Counted from the stretch's first letter, positions 7,951 to 18,385 are shown. The stretch: DNA of 64,000 nucleotides from Pseudoroseomonas aestuarii (GCF_042651065.1 NZ_JBHSCH010000001.1:207136-271135); one strand, 5' to 3'. Program-made: numbers and translations. The notes: generated by a model not told the origin, from the letters alone.

Positions 7951-8370
7951 ATGCTCCGTTTCGCCTCCGCCATGGCCCTGCTGCCGCTGCTGGCCGCCTG
8001 CCAGATGGACAGCCGCCAGCAGGTGCTCGGCAGCGCCAACAGCCAGGCGGCGCAGCGCGCCATCTCCACCCGCGCCTTCGAGACGGCGGATAAGGCCAAG
8101 GTGTTCCAGGCGGCGCTCAGTGCACTGCAGGATCTGGGCTTCGTGGTGGACCGCGCCGACACCGTACTGGGCACCATCAGCGCCACGCGCTACGGCAATG
8201 GCGGACTGGTACGCTTCACCGTCACGCTGCGCCGCGGCGAGGGCAACCGGACCATCGTCCGCGCCTCCGGCCAGATGAACCAGTACGAGCTGTCCGATCC
8301 GGCGCCGTTCCAGCGCTTCTTCGAGACCCTGTCCCAGGCCCTGTTCCTGCAGGCCAACGCGATCGAGTAA
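7951..8370 (+). CDS. Putative lipoprotein, array member 5
   Basis: 139 residues, with lipobox LLAAC near residue 17. It is the shortest paralogue: FETADKAKVFQAALSALQDL is followed by GFVVDRADTVLGTISATRYG and it ends FFETLSQALFLQANAIE. It is nearly colinear with member 4, which suggests a recent duplication. A hairpin 10 bases after the stop probably ends the transcript. The function is unknown. Confidence 0.8.
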   Translation: MLRFASAMALLPLLAACQMDSRQQVLGSANSQAAQRAISTRAFETADKAKVFQAALSALQDLGFVVDRADTVLGTISATRYGNGGLVRFTVTLRRGEGNRTIVRASGQMNQYELSDPAPFQRFFETLSQALFLQANAIE

Positions 8371-8379
8371 GCGTGCATC

Positions 8380-8403
8380 AAGGCGGCGCCGGCATGCCGC
8401 CTT
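8380..8403 (+). terminator. Hairpin at the end of the lipoprotein array
   Basis: Perfect 8-bp stem AAGGCGGC / GCCGCCTT with an 8-base loop, 10 bases after the last lipoprotein stop. No strong T-tract. Confidence 0.45.
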
Positions 8404-8564
8404 ACGCCTTATCGTGTCATATGACGAATTGACACCCTCCGGCCCCAATGCCAGCCTGCTTCCGGAACAGCCTTTCCTCGCGGCACCCGCACGCATGGCG
8501 CGTGGGGCCTCCGGGGGCGGGGCGGGCGGTAAGCGGCCGTCAGTGCCGCCAAGGAGGAACCACC

Positions 8565-9656
8565 ATGAGCACGACACGCCGCAGCCTGCTGCGGGGCGGA
8601 GCCGGCCTGGCCGGCGGGGCGCTTCTCGCCACCGGCGCGGCCGCGCAATCCTTCCCCTTCACGCCGAACCAGCGCTACCCGGACCCGGCGGTGCAGATCC
8701 TCGATCCGAGCTTCGCGCGCTACCGCATCTACAGCAGCACGCTGGAGCAGGTGGCGACCGGCATGCGCTGGGCGGAAGGGCCCGCCTACTTCCCCGAGGG
8801 CGGCTACCTGCTGTGCAGCGACATCCCGAACAACCGCATCATGAAGTATGACGAGAAGGATGGCCGCTTCACCGTCTTCCGCGAGAACGCCAACTACAGC
8901 AACGGCAATGCGCGGGACCGGCAGGGAAGGCTGATCACCTGCGAGCACTCCGTCACCCGCCGCGTCACGCGGACGGAGAAGGATGGCGGCATCACCGTGC
9001 TGGCCGACAGCTTCGAGGGCAAGCGGCTGAACGCGCCGAACGACATCGTGGTGCGCTCGGACGACACGATCTGGTTCACCGATCCGCTCTTCGGCATCAA
9101 CGGCGAGTGGGAGGGCAGCCGCGCCAAGCCCGAGCAGCCGACGACGAATGTCTACCGCATCGGCACGGACGGGAAGCTCAGCGCGGTTATCACCGATCTG
9201 GTCAACCCCAACGGCCTGGCCTTCTCGCCGGATGAGAGCAAGCTCTACGTCGTGGAATGGAAGGGCACGCCCAACCGCAGCATCTGGCGCTACGACGTGC
9301 AGGCGGATGGCCGGGTGGCGAACAAGACCAAGTTCATCGACGCCGCCGACCAGGGCGCGCTGGACGGCTTCAAGGTGGACCGCGACGGCAATCTCTGGTG
9401 CGGCTGGGGCAGCAATGGCGCGCTGGAGGCCGAGCCGCGCGAGGTGGGCGGGCGCCGTGTCTACGCGCTGCGCGGCAAGCCGGAGGAGCTGGACGGGGTG
9501 ATGGTGTTCAACCCCGAGGGCAAGGCCATCGGCTTCATCCGCCTGCCGGAGCGCTGCGCCAACCTGGTCTTCGGGGGCCCGAAGAACAACCGGCTCTACA
9601 TGACCGCCAGCCACTCCCTCTATGCCCTGCATGTGGAGGCGCATGGCGCGGTGTAG
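8565..9656 (+). CDS. SMP-30/gluconolactonase-family protein, Tat-exported
   Basis: A 363-residue six-bladed beta-propeller of the SMP-30/gluconolactonase/LRE type. Signature pieces are MRWAEGPAYF, LNAPNDIVVRSDDTIWFTD, NPNGLAFSPDESKLYVVEW and a late ERCANLVFGG. The N-terminus carries a twin-arginine signal (TTRRSLLRGGAGLAGGALL), so the folded protein is probably exported to the periplasm. Family members hydrolyse sugar lactones or other esters with a bound divalent metal. The exact substrate is not predictable here. The start is fixed by AAGGAGGAA five bases upstream of ATG 8565. It is convergent with moeA. Confidence 0.85.
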   Translation: MSTTRRSLLRGGAGLAGGALLATGAAAQSFPFTPNQRYPDPAVQILDPSFARYRIYSSTLEQVATGMRWAEGPAYFPEGGYLLCSDIPNNRIMKYDEKDGRFTVFRENANYSNGNARDRQGRLITCEHSVTRRVTRTEKDGGITVLADSFEGKRLNAPNDIVVRSDDTIWFTDPLFGINGEWEGSRAKPEQPTTNVYRIGTDGKLSAVITDLVNPNGLAFSPDESKLYVVEWKGTPNRSIWRYDVQADGRVANKTKFIDAADQGALDGFKVDRDGNLWCGWGSNGALEAEPREVGGRRVYALRGKPEELDGVMVFNPEGKAIGFIRLPERCANLVFGGPKNNRLYMTASHSLYALHVEAHGAV

Positions 9657-9697
9657 GCCGCGCCGGCCGGAGGGAAGCCGCCCGGTCGGATCCCAGG

Positions 9698-10903
9698 TCA
9701 GATCCCCAGATCGGCCAGGCTGACCACCGGCACCAGCGCCCCAGCCTGCAGGGCTGGGGCGTGCGGCGGGCGCTGCAGCAGCGCATCCGCGCCCGCCAGG
9801 ATGCGCAGCATGGCGCTGTCCTGCCGCGTGGCGGGCATCACCACGGCGCGGCCTTCGGCATCGGTCTCCAGCCGGGCACGCATGTATTCCTCGCGCCGGT
9901 CGTTCTCCGGCAGGCCGGCGCCGAGGCGCACCATGCGCAGCGGCAGCGGTGCCGCCGGCAGGCCGGAGAGCCGCGCCAGCGCCGGCCACAGGAACAGCAC
10001 GGAGCAGACCAGCGCCGAGACCGGGTTGCCCGGCAGGCCCAGCACCGGCGTCTCGCCCAGCCGCCCCCAGATCAGCGGCTTGCCCGGCCGCATGGCGATC
10101 TTCCAGAAATCCAGCGTGAAGCCGTGCGGGGCGAGGGCGGATTGCACCAGATCGTGCTCGCCCACGCTGGCGCCGCCCGTCGTCACCAGCATCTCGCAGC
10201 GCCGCGCGGCCTCGGCCGCGGCGCCGATGGCGTCGTGGTTGTCGCCGGCGATGGGCAGCACCACCGGCACGCCCCCCGCCGCACGCACCAGCGCCGCCAG
10301 CATGTGTGCGTTGGAGGAGACGATGCCGCCCCCCGGCAGCGGCTCGCCCGGCAGCACGATCTCGTCGCCGGTTGCCAGGATGGCGATGCGCGGCGCGCGG
10401 TGCACGGCGAGCCAGGCATGGTTGCCGGCGGCGGCGAGGCCGATGTCGCGTGCCGTGAGGCGGCGCCCGGCCTCCAGCAGCGTGTCGCCCGCGCGGAAAT
10501 CCATGCCGGCGCGGCGGATCCAGCGGTCGGGCCGTACCGCCTCGTTGACGCACACCGTGCCCCCGGCGGCGGTGGCGTCCTCCTGCAGCAGGATGGCATC
10601 CGCCCCCTCGGGCACCGGCGCCCCGGTGAAGATGCGCACCGCCTCGCCCGCGCCGACCGCCCCGGCGAAGGGATGGCCCGCCGGCGCCGCGCCGATGACG
10701 CGGAGCGTCGCCCCCTCCAGGGCATCGGCGGCGCGCACGGCATAGCCGTCCATGGCGGAGACATCGGCGGGGGGCTGGGTCAGGCGGGCCGCCACGGGGC
10801 GGGCCAGCACGCGGTTCCAGCCCTCGGCCAGCGGCACCGTCTCGGCGCCGCAGGGGGAGAGGGCCTCCAGGATGCGGCCGCGCGCCTCCTCCACGGAAAT
10901 CAT
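9698..10903 (-). CDS. moeA: Molybdopterin molybdenumtransferase MoeA
   Basis: A 401-residue protein that inserts molybdate into adenylylated molybdopterin, the last general step of molybdenum cofactor synthesis. The order is typical: the MoeA N domain with PPADVSAMDGYAVRAAD, the MoaB-like domain with ILATGDEIV and VTTGGASVGEHD, KIAMRPGKPL, LPGNPVSALV, and the C-terminal barrel ending PVVSLADLG. The start at 10903 (MISVEEARG) overlaps the moaC stop by one base. It is the last gene of the ppiD-trp-moa operon. Only moaC accompanies it, so the other moa genes must lie elsewhere. Confidence 0.95.
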   Translation of the reverse strand: MISVEEARGRILEALSPCGAETVPLAEGWNRVLARPVAARLTQPPADVSAMDGYAVRAADALEGATLRVIGAAPAGHPFAGAVGAGEAVRIFTGAPVPEGADAILLQEDATAAGGTVCVNEAVRPDRWIRRAGMDFRAGDTLLEAGRRLTARDIGLAAAGNHAWLAVHRAPRIAILATGDEIVLPGEPLPGGGIVSSNAHMLAALVRAAGGVPVVLPIAGDNHDAIGAAAEAARRCEMLVTTGGASVGEHDLVQSALAPHGFTLDFWKIAMRPGKPLIWGRLGETPVLGLPGNPVSALVCSVLFLWPALARLSGLPAAPLPLRMVRLGAGLPENDRREEYMRARLETDAEGRAVVMPATRQDSAMLRILAGADALLQRPPHAPALQAGALVPVVSLADLGI

Positions 10904-11403
10904 CAGGACGCCTCCCAGACCCCGGACTTGCCGCCTTCCTTGCGGGCGAGGCGGATCGCCTCGATGCGCATGCCGCGGTCGATCGCCTTGCACATGTCAT
11001 AGACCGTCAGCGCCGCGACGGAGACGGCGGTGAGCGCCTCCATCTCCACGCCCGTGGGGCCGGTGGTCTTCACCCGTGCCTCGATCTCCACCGTGTCCGG
11101 CCCGGCCGGGGTGAGGTCCAGCTTCACCGAGGAGAGCGCCAGCGGGTGGCAGAGCGGGATCAGCTCGGCGGTGCGCTTGGCGGCCATGATGCCGGCGATG
11201 CGCGCCACGCCCAGCACGTCCCCCTTGCCGATGCCGCCCGCGCGGATCGTCTCCAGCGTGGCCGGCGCCATCACCACCCGCCCGCGGGCGATGGCGAGGC
11301 GGGCGGTCTCCGGCTTGCCGGAGACATCGACCATCACGGCGCGGCCCTCGGCATCGAAATGCGTCAGGCCGGCCGGCGCGCTGTCCTCGGAGGGGTCGCT
11401 CAT
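10903..11403 (-). CDS. moaC: Cyclic pyranopterin monophosphate synthase MoaC
   Basis: 166 residues. It converts the MoaA product to cyclic pyranopterin monophosphate in molybdenum cofactor synthesis. The diagnostic segments are all present: GIGKGDVLGVARIAGIMAAK, TAELIPLCHPLALSS, the acidic and Gly-rich TTGPTGVEMEALTAVSVAAL and DMCKAIDRGM. It overlaps trpC by four bases and moeA by one, which argues for a single transcript with the tryptophan genes. Confidence 0.96.
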   Translation of the reverse strand: MSDPSEDSAPAGLTHFDAEGRAVMVDVSGKPETARLAIARGRVVMAPATLETIRAGGIGKGDVLGVARIAGIMAAKRTAELIPLCHPLALSSVKLDLTPAGPDTVEIEARVKTTGPTGVEMEALTAVSVAALTVYDMCKAIDRGMRIEAIRLARKEGGKSGVWEAS

Positions 11404-12209
11404 CCCGCCTGCACCATGGCGCGGGCGGCCTCGGTCACGTCCGCCTGGCGCAGCAGGTGCTCGCCCACCAGGATGCAGCGGGCGCCGACGGCGGCCATGC
11501 GGCGCACATCCTCCGGGTCGCGCAGGCCGCTCTCGGCCACCGGGATGCGGTCGGCGGGCACCATCGGCACCAGCGCCTCGGCGGTGGCCAGGTCGGTCCT
11601 GAGGCTGCGCAGGTTGCGGTTGTTGATGCCGATGAGGCGGGTGTGCAGCCCGAGCGCGCGCTCCAGCTCGCGCTGGTCGTGCACCTCGGCCAGCACCGAC
11701 ATGTCCAGGCCGCGGGCGACATCCTCCAGCTCGCGCGCCTGCGCGTCGGAGAGGGCGGCCATGATCAGCAGGATGCAGTCGGCGCCCATCGCCCGCGCCT
11801 CGAACACCTGGTAGGGGTCGATCATGAAGTCCTTGCGCAGCACCGGCAGGGCGCAGGAGCTGCGGGCGGTGACGAGGTCGGCCGGCGTACCCTGGAAATA
11901 TGGCGCATCGGTCAGCACGGAGAGGCAGGCGGCGCCGGCGGCCTCGTAGGCTTTGGCCAGCCCGGCGGGGTCGAAGGGCTCGCGGATCAGCCCGCCCGAG
12001 GGCGAGGCCTTCTTGATCTCGGCGATCAGCCCGATGCGGCCCTCGGCCACGGCGTTGCAGAGCGCGCCGGTGAAGTCGCGCGGCTTGCCGGCATCCTGCG
12101 CGCGCTTCTCCATCTCGCCGAGCGGCGTGGCGGCGGCCCGCTCGCGCACCTCCACCTCCTTGTCGGCCAGGATGCGGAGGAGTGTGTCGGGCAGGGTATC
12201 AGCGTTCAT
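11400..12209 (-). CDS. trpC: Indole-3-glycerol phosphate synthase
   Basis: A 269-residue TIM-barrel enzyme of tryptophan synthesis that closes the indole ring of carboxyphenylaminodeoxyribulose phosphate. The motifs LIAEIKKASPSGG, LSVLTDAPYFQG, LRKDFMIDPYQ, GINNRNLRSL and ESGLRDPEDV are those of TrpC, with the catalytic Lys in IAEIKKASPS and the Glu in VAESGL. ATG 12209 has AAGAG at a proper distance; an ATG two codons upstream (12215) directly abuts it. It lies between trpD and moaC. Confidence 0.96.
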   Translation of the reverse strand: MNADTLPDTLLRILADKEVEVRERAAATPLGEMEKRAQDAGKPRDFTGALCNAVAEGRIGLIAEIKKASPSGGLIREPFDPAGLAKAYEAAGAACLSVLTDAPYFQGTPADLVTARSSCALPVLRKDFMIDPYQVFEARAMGADCILLIMAALSDAQARELEDVARGLDMSVLAEVHDQRELERALGLHTRLIGINNRNLRSLRTDLATAEALVPMVPADRIPVAESGLRDPEDVRRMAAVGARCILVGEHLLRQADVTEAARAMVQAG

Positions 12210-12296
12210 GGTCATCTCTTGCAGCCCTGGGCGCGGGGGGAGAAGCGTGCCGGGGCTTCTGGGGGAGGTCGGGTGGTCGGGTGCGCGGCCGGGCCT

Positions 12297-13327
<1,031 letters not shown>

Positions 13328-13331
<4 letters not shown>

Positions 13332-13933
13332 GCCGCCTGCCGCTCCGGCGCGGGCAGGTCGGCGCCGGCCATGGTCAGGAAGTTGCGCAGGATGTCGTGC
13401 CCATGCGCGCTGGCGATGCTCTCGGGGTGGAACTGCACGCCCCAGATCGGCAGGTCGCGATGCGCCAGGCCCATGATCAGCCCGTCCTCGGTCCAGGCCG
13501 TCACCTCCAGCTCCGGCGGCAGCCCCTCGCGCCGCACCACCAGCGAGTGGTAGCGCGTGGCGGGGAAGGGGCTGGGCAGGCCGGCGAAGAGGTCGGTGTC
13601 GCGGTGGTGCATCGGCCAGACCTTGCCGTGCACCGGCACGGGCGCGCGCTCGACGACGCCGCCGAAGGCATCGCCGATCGCCTGGTGGCCGAGGCACACT
13701 CCCATCAGCGGCACGCGCCTCGCGGCGGCGGCGTGGATGAGGGGGAGGCAGATGCCGGCCTCGCGCGGGGTGCAGGGGCCGGGCGAGAGCAGGATGGCCT
13801 GCGGCTCGAGCGCCAGCGCCTCCTCCGGCGTCAGCGCGTCGTTGCGCCGCACCTCCACCCGCGCGCCGAGATCGCCCAGGAAGTGGTAGAGGTTGAAGGT
13901 GAAGCTGTCGTAATTGTCGATCAACAGGATCAT
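13328..13933 (-). CDS. trpG: Anthranilate synthase component II (glutamine amidotransferase)
   Basis: A 201-residue class I glutamine amidotransferase that supplies ammonia to TrpE. The oxyanion strand LSPGPCTPREAG, the nucleophile Cys in MGVCLGHQAIG and the His-x-Glu of VQFHPESIAS are intact. It starts with the typical MILLIDNYDSFTFNL. A related protein, PabA, makes aminobenzoate, but the position between trpE and trpD makes TrpG the natural reading. It could serve both pathways. Confidence 0.95.
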
Positions 13934-13992
13934 GGTGCGCGATCCTTCTCCCCTGGGCGGGTGCGGGTCAAGCGTGGGCTGCTCGGCGTCTC

Positions 13993-15513
13993 TCAGCGGC
14001 GCCCGGCGGCGAAGCGGACCGCCTCCTCGGCGGCGCGGAACAGGCCGCGCGCCTTGGCCCGCGTCTCCTCGTATTCCGCCACCGGATCGGAATCGGCCAC
14101 CACGCCGCAGCCGGCCTGGACATACATGGTGCCCTCCTTCACCAGCGCGGTGCGCAGCGCGATGCAGGTGTCCATGCCGCCATCGGCGCCGAAATAGCCG
14201 ACGCCGCCGGCATAGAGGCCGCGCCGCGAGGGCTCCAGCTCCTCGATGATCTCCATGGCCCGCACCTTCGGCGCGCCGGAGAGCGTGCCGGCGGGGAAGC
14301 CGGCGGAGAGCGCCTCCAGCGCGCCCACGCCCGGCCGGGCGCGGCCGCGCACCTCGCTGGCGATGTGCATCACCTGGCTGTAGCGCTCGATGTTGAAGCT
14401 CTGCGTCACCTTCACCGAGCCGATCTCGGCCACGCGCCCGACATCGTTGCGGCCGAGGTCGAGCAGCATCAGGTGCTCGGCGCGCTCCTTCTCGTCGGCG
14501 AGCAGCTCCTTCTCCAGCGCCAGGTCCTGCTCGGGCGTGGCGCCGCGCGGGCGGGTGCCGGCGAGCGGGCGCACCGTCACCTCGCCATGCCGCAGCCGCA
14601 CCAGTATCTCCGGGCTGGCGCCCACCGCCGCATAGCCGCCGAAGTCGAAGTAGAACAGGAAGGGCGCCGGGTTGATCCGCCGCAGCGCGCGGTAGAGGGC
14701 GAAGGGTGGCAGGGCGAAGGGCACCGAGAAGCGCTGGCTCGGCACCACCTGGAACACGTCGCCGGCGCGGATGTATTCCTTGGCCCGCTCCACGGCGGCC
14801 AGGAAGTCGGCCTTCGTGTAGTTGGAGGCGGGCTCGGGCAGGGCGGGCAGGTTGGCCGGCGGCGCCGGGCGGGGCAGGGGGCGGTCCAGCGCCGCCTCGG
14901 CCTCGTCGAGCCGCGCCTGGGCGGCGTCCCAGGCGGCCTGCGGGTCGAGGCCCGGGAAGACCGGCGCGCAGAGCGTCAGCGTGTCCCGCACATGGTCGAA
15001 CACGGCGATCAGCGTGGGGCGCATCATCACCGCCTCGGGGATGCCGAGCACGTCCGGCCGCAGCGCCGGCAGCCGCTCCATGTGCCGCACCATGTCGTAG
15101 CCCAGATAGCCGAACAGCCCGGCGGCGATCGGCGGCAGCCCGGCCGGCAGCGGCAGCCGCGCGGCCTCGATGGCGGCGGCGAGGCTCTCCATCGGCGGCG
15201 CCGCCTCGGGGACAAAGGCGTGCGGGGCGGAGAGGGCGTGGCGGTTGATCTCGGCGCGGCCGTCGCGGCAGCGCCAGACGAGGTCGGGCGCCATGCCGAT
15301 GGCCGAGTAGCGCCCGCGCGCCGCGCCGCCTTCGACGCTCTCGAACAGGAAGGCGTTGGGCTGCCCCTGCACCAGCTTGAGATAGGCGCCGACCGGCGTG
15401 TCGAGGTCGGCGACCCGCTCGCGCCACAGCACCTGCCCCTGGCCGGCGCCGAGGCCGGCGGCGAAGGCGGTGAAGTCGGGGCCCTGGGTCGGGCTGGTGG
15501 AGGGAGCGTTCAT
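13993..15513 (-). CDS. trpE: Anthranilate synthase component I
   Basis: A 506-residue chorismate-utilising enzyme that makes anthranilate from chorismate with ammonia from TrpG. The C-terminal catalytic half shows FQVVPSQRFS, SPEILVRL, PLAGTRPRG, LLDLGRNDVGRVA, SFNIERYSQVMHI, PAGTLSGAPKVRAM and the final QAGCGVVADSDP. The N-terminal half has an LLES-like element (FLFESVEGG) linked with tryptophan feedback. It overlaps the ppiD stop by four bases, and a 59-base gap separates it from trpG. Confidence 0.96.
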   Translation of the reverse strand: MNAPSTSPTQGPDFTAFAAGLGAGQGQVLWRERVADLDTPVGAYLKLVQGQPNAFLFESVEGGAARGRYSAIGMAPDLVWRCRDGRAEINRHALSAPHAFVPEAAPPMESLAAAIEAARLPLPAGLPPIAAGLFGYLGYDMVRHMERLPALRPDVLGIPEAVMMRPTLIAVFDHVRDTLTLCAPVFPGLDPQAAWDAAQARLDEAEAALDRPLPRPAPPANLPALPEPASNYTKADFLAAVERAKEYIRAGDVFQVVPSQRFSVPFALPPFALYRALRRINPAPFLFYFDFGGYAAVGASPEILVRLRHGEVTVRPLAGTRPRGATPEQDLALEKELLADEKERAEHLMLLDLGRNDVGRVAEIGSVKVTQSFNIERYSQVMHIASEVRGRARPGVGALEALSAGFPAGTLSGAPKVRAMEIIEELEPSRRGLYAGGVGYFGADGGMDTCIALRTALVKEGTMYVQAGCGVVADSDPVAEYEETRAKARGLFRAAEEAVRFAAGRR

Positions 15514-17405
15514 CGGTTGGCGACCTGACCGAGCATGTTCTCGTTGTAGGTGACGTCGCCGCGGGCGCGCAGCGCGTCCAGATACTGCACCTCGAGATCG
15601 GCCAGCATGGCCTGCTCCACGGCGTCGCGGGTGCGGCCGAGCGCCAGCGGGTCGCTGTCCGGGTTGAAGGGCAGCACCTCCAGCACCTGCGCCACGGCGA
15701 AGCCGTTGCCCGTCTCGGCCATCGTGGCGGCGTTCGGGGCGGTGGCGAAGAGCGGCTGCACCAGCTCCGGCGGCAGGCCCGACTGCGGCTGCGGCTGCCG
15801 CCCGAAGGGGCCCACGCGGCGCGTGGCGAGCCCGGCCTCGCGCGCCGCCTCGGCCAGCGGCTTGCCGCCCTGCACGGCGGCCAGCAGCCCGGCGGCGCGG
15901 TCCTCCGCCGAGCGGCGGCGGGCATCGGCGGTCCAGGCTTCCAGCACCTGCTCGCGCACCGTCTCGAAGGGGCGCAGCGCGGCGGGGATCACCTCGCGCA
16001 GCTCGAAGGCGAAGAGGGCGGTCTGCCCGGCCTCGGCCAGGCGCGGCATCTGCCCCTGCTCGGCGGCGAAGACGGCGCGCAGCGCGATGTCCCGCGCGCC
16101 ACCCTCCAGCGGCAGCGCGGCGGGCTGGCCCTCGCGGTCGCGGCCGCGGGCGTCCAGCGTCACCTCGGCCAGGGCGAGGCCGAAGCGCGGCGCCAGCTCG
16201 GCCAGGGTGGCGCCGCCGGCCAGCGCGTCCTCCACCTGGTTGGCGCGCTCATAGGCGAGGTCGGCGGCGCGCTCGCGCTTCACCTCGGCCTCCACCTGGG
16301 CGCGCACGGCGTCGAAGCCGCGGCTCTCGCCCGCCTCGATGCCGGTGACGCGCAGCACGTGCCAGCCGAAGGGGCTCTGCACGGGCGCGCTGACGCCGCC
16401 TTCCGGCAGGGCGAAGGCGGCCTCGGCCAGCGCCTCCACCGGCAGCCCGGCGCGGTCCAGCGTGCCGAGGGCGAGGGCCTGGCCGCCCGCCTCCTGCGCC
16501 GCCGCCTCGATGGCGGCGAAGTCGGCGCCCTCGCGCCAGCGCGCGGCGATCTCGGCGGCCTTGGCCTCGTCCTGCACCAGCACCTGCTCCAGGGTGCGGC
16601 GCTCCGGCACCTCGAACTGGCTGCGGCGCGCCTCGTAGGCGGCGCGCAGCTCTGCCTCGGTGGGCTGCACCTCGGCCGCCAGCGTCTCCGGCGAGAGCAC
16701 GGCGATGGTGGCGCGCCGGTATTCGGGGGCGGAGAAGCGGTCCGGGTTGTTCTCGTGGTAGCGGCGCAGCTGCGCCTCCTCCGGCGCCGCCGGCTCGGGC
16801 GCGGCGGCCAGCGGCAGCAGCACCAGCTCGGCCACGCGCTGCTCGCGCTCCCAGGCCAGCAGCGGGCGGGTCAGCGCGTCCGGCGCGGCGGCACCGGCAC
16901 GCACGGCGCCGACCAGCTGCTGGCGGCGCAGATCGTCGCGCAGCAGGCTCAGGAAGCCCGCCTCGGAGAGGCCGTTGTTGCGCAGGAAGCCATCCAGCAG
17001 CGGCCGGCTGAAGCGGCCATCGGCGCCGTGGAAGGCGGGGATGGAGAAGACATAGTCGCGCAGCGCGGCCTCGGGGGCCACGATGCCGAGGCGGCTGGCC
17101 TCCTGCCGCTGCACGCGCTCCATCACCAGCCCCTCCACCGCCTGGCGGGCGACGGCGGTGGCCATCGGCGGCGTCATCTCGAAGCCGGCGCCGAGCTGGC
17201 GCTGCACGCGCTGCATCTCGCGCCGCGCGGCCTCCTGGGCCTCGGGCAGCTCGATCGGCTCTCCTCCCACGCGGGCCACCGCCCGGTCGGTGCCGAAGTT
17301 CCGCACGATGTCCTCGATCCCCCAGATGGCGAAGGACAGGATGAGGAGGACGAAGAGGCCCTTGGCGAACCAGGTACCGGCAAGGCGGCGCAGTGCAGTG
17401 AGCAT
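15510..17405 (-). CDS. ppiD: PpiD-type membrane-anchored peptidyl-prolyl isomerase / chaperone
   Basis: 631 residues. One transmembrane segment lies near residues 14-33 (GLFVLLILSFAIWGIEDIV) with the rest periplasmic. A SurA-N-like helical region follows (EMTPPMATAVARQAVEGLVM). A parvulin domain is centred near residues 270-360, with LEQVLVQDEAKAAEIAARW and PFGWHVLRVTGI. A long C-terminal parvulin-like or helical part ends the protein. PpiD proteins sit at the SecYEG exit and help newly exported proteins fold. The start at 17405 is the only one that places the anchor at the N-terminus. It leads the trp-moa operon, and tpiA is divergent from it. Confidence 0.9.
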   Translation of the reverse strand: MLTALRRLAGTWFAKGLFVLLILSFAIWGIEDIVRNFGTDRAVARVGGEPIELPEAQEAARREMQRVQRQLGAGFEMTPPMATAVARQAVEGLVMERVQRQEASRLGIVAPEAALRDYVFSIPAFHGADGRFSRPLLDGFLRNNGLSEAGFLSLLRDDLRRQQLVGAVRAGAAAPDALTRPLLAWEREQRVAELVLLPLAAAPEPAAPEEAQLRRYHENNPDRFSAPEYRRATIAVLSPETLAAEVQPTEAELRAAYEARRSQFEVPERRTLEQVLVQDEAKAAEIAARWREGADFAAIEAAAQEAGGQALALGTLDRAGLPVEALAEAAFALPEGGVSAPVQSPFGWHVLRVTGIEAGESRGFDAVRAQVEAEVKRERAADLAYERANQVEDALAGGATLAELAPRFGLALAEVTLDARGRDREGQPAALPLEGGARDIALRAVFAAEQGQMPRLAEAGQTALFAFELREVIPAALRPFETVREQVLEAWTADARRRSAEDRAAGLLAAVQGGKPLAEAAREAGLATRRVGPFGRQPQPQSGLPPELVQPLFATAPNAATMAETGNGFAVAQVLEVLPFNPDSDPLALGRTRDAVEQAMLADLEVQYLDALRARGDVTYNENMLGQVANR

Positions 17406-17541
17406 CGTATTCCGCGACTGATGAAGGCGGGCGGACCATAGGGAAAAGGCAGGCGGTTGCCAAACACCGGCGCCGCCTGTAGCGCGGCACGGCAACACTT
17501 TGTTCACCACGGACCGCCCGACAGGCAGAAGGAGACCGGGA

Positions 17542-18288
17542 ATGACCCCAGGCGTGCGCCCGCTGATCGCCGGCAACTGGAAGATGCACGGCACCCTGGC
17601 CGAGGCCACCGCCCTGGCCTCCGGCGTCGCCGCCGGCGCCACGGAGAAGGCGGAACTGCTGGTCTGCCCGCCCTTCCCGCATCTGGTGCCGGTGGCCGAG
17701 GCCCTGCGCGGCAAGGCCGTGGCGCTGGGCGCGCAGGACTGCCACGCCGCCGCCAAGGGCGCCCATACCGGCGACGTGGCGGCCGCCATGCTGAAGGATC
17801 TCGGCGCGGCCTATGTCATCCTCGGCCATTCCGAGCGCCGCGCCGACCATGGCGAGAGCGACGCCGCGGTGAAGGCCAAGGCCGAGGCGGCGCTGGCCGC
17901 CGGCCTCGTGCCCGTGGTCTGCGTGGGCGAGAGCGAGGCGCAGCGCCTCTCCGGCGAGGCCGAGGCGGTGGTGGCCGGGCAGCTCGCCGGCAGCCTGCCG
18001 GAGGGCTTCGCGGCAGCCGGCGGCGTGGTGGCCTATGAGCCGGTCTGGGCCATCGGCACCGGGCGCACGCCGACGGAGGACGACATCGCCGCCATGCACG
18101 CCCGCATCCGCGCCGAGCTGGAGAAGGCGTTCGGCGAGGCCGGCAAGACGCTCCGCATCCTCTATGGCGGCTCGGTCAAGCCTTCCAACGCCAAGGGCAT
18201 CCTGGCCCTGCCGCATGTGGATGGCGCGCTGGTCGGCGGCGCCAGCCTGAAGGCGGAGGATTTCCTGGGGATCGCCGCCGCCCTCTGA
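17542..18288 (+). CDS. tpiA: Triose-phosphate isomerase
   Basis: A 248-residue TIM barrel that interconverts dihydroxyacetone phosphate and glyceraldehyde 3-phosphate. The catalytic residues are present: Asn and Lys in AGNWKMHG, His in ILGHSERR and Glu in YEPVWAIGTG. The phosphate loops end in LYGGSVKPSNA and ALVGGASLKAEDF. ATG 17542 is preceded by GAAGGAGA. A strong terminator follows the stop. It is divergent from ppiD, so the 136-base gap should carry both promoters. Confidence 0.97.
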   Translation: MTPGVRPLIAGNWKMHGTLAEATALASGVAAGATEKAELLVCPPFPHLVPVAEALRGKAVALGAQDCHAAAKGAHTGDVAAAMLKDLGAAYVILGHSERRADHGESDAAVKAKAEAALAAGLVPVVCVGESEAQRLSGEAEAVVAGQLAGSLPEGFAAAGGVVAYEPVWAIGTGRTPTEDDIAAMHARIRAELEKAFGEAGKTLRILYGGSVKPSNAKGILALPHVDGALVGGASLKAEDFLGIAAAL

Positions 18289-18308
18289 GGCGGGCGCTTT
18301 TTTCCGGA

Positions 18309-18338
18309 GGGGGGCGGACCCCGCCCCCCGTCTTTTTT
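18309..18338 (+). terminator. Rho-independent terminator after tpiA
   Basis: Stem GGGGGGCGG / CCGCCCCCC with a three-base loop (ACC), followed by GTCTTTTTT. A classic intrinsic terminator 20 bases after the tpiA stop. Confidence 0.85.
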
Positions 18339-18385
18339 GTCGGCGGGGAATTGGCGGCGGCCGCGCCCGGCGCGAGACTGCCGCC

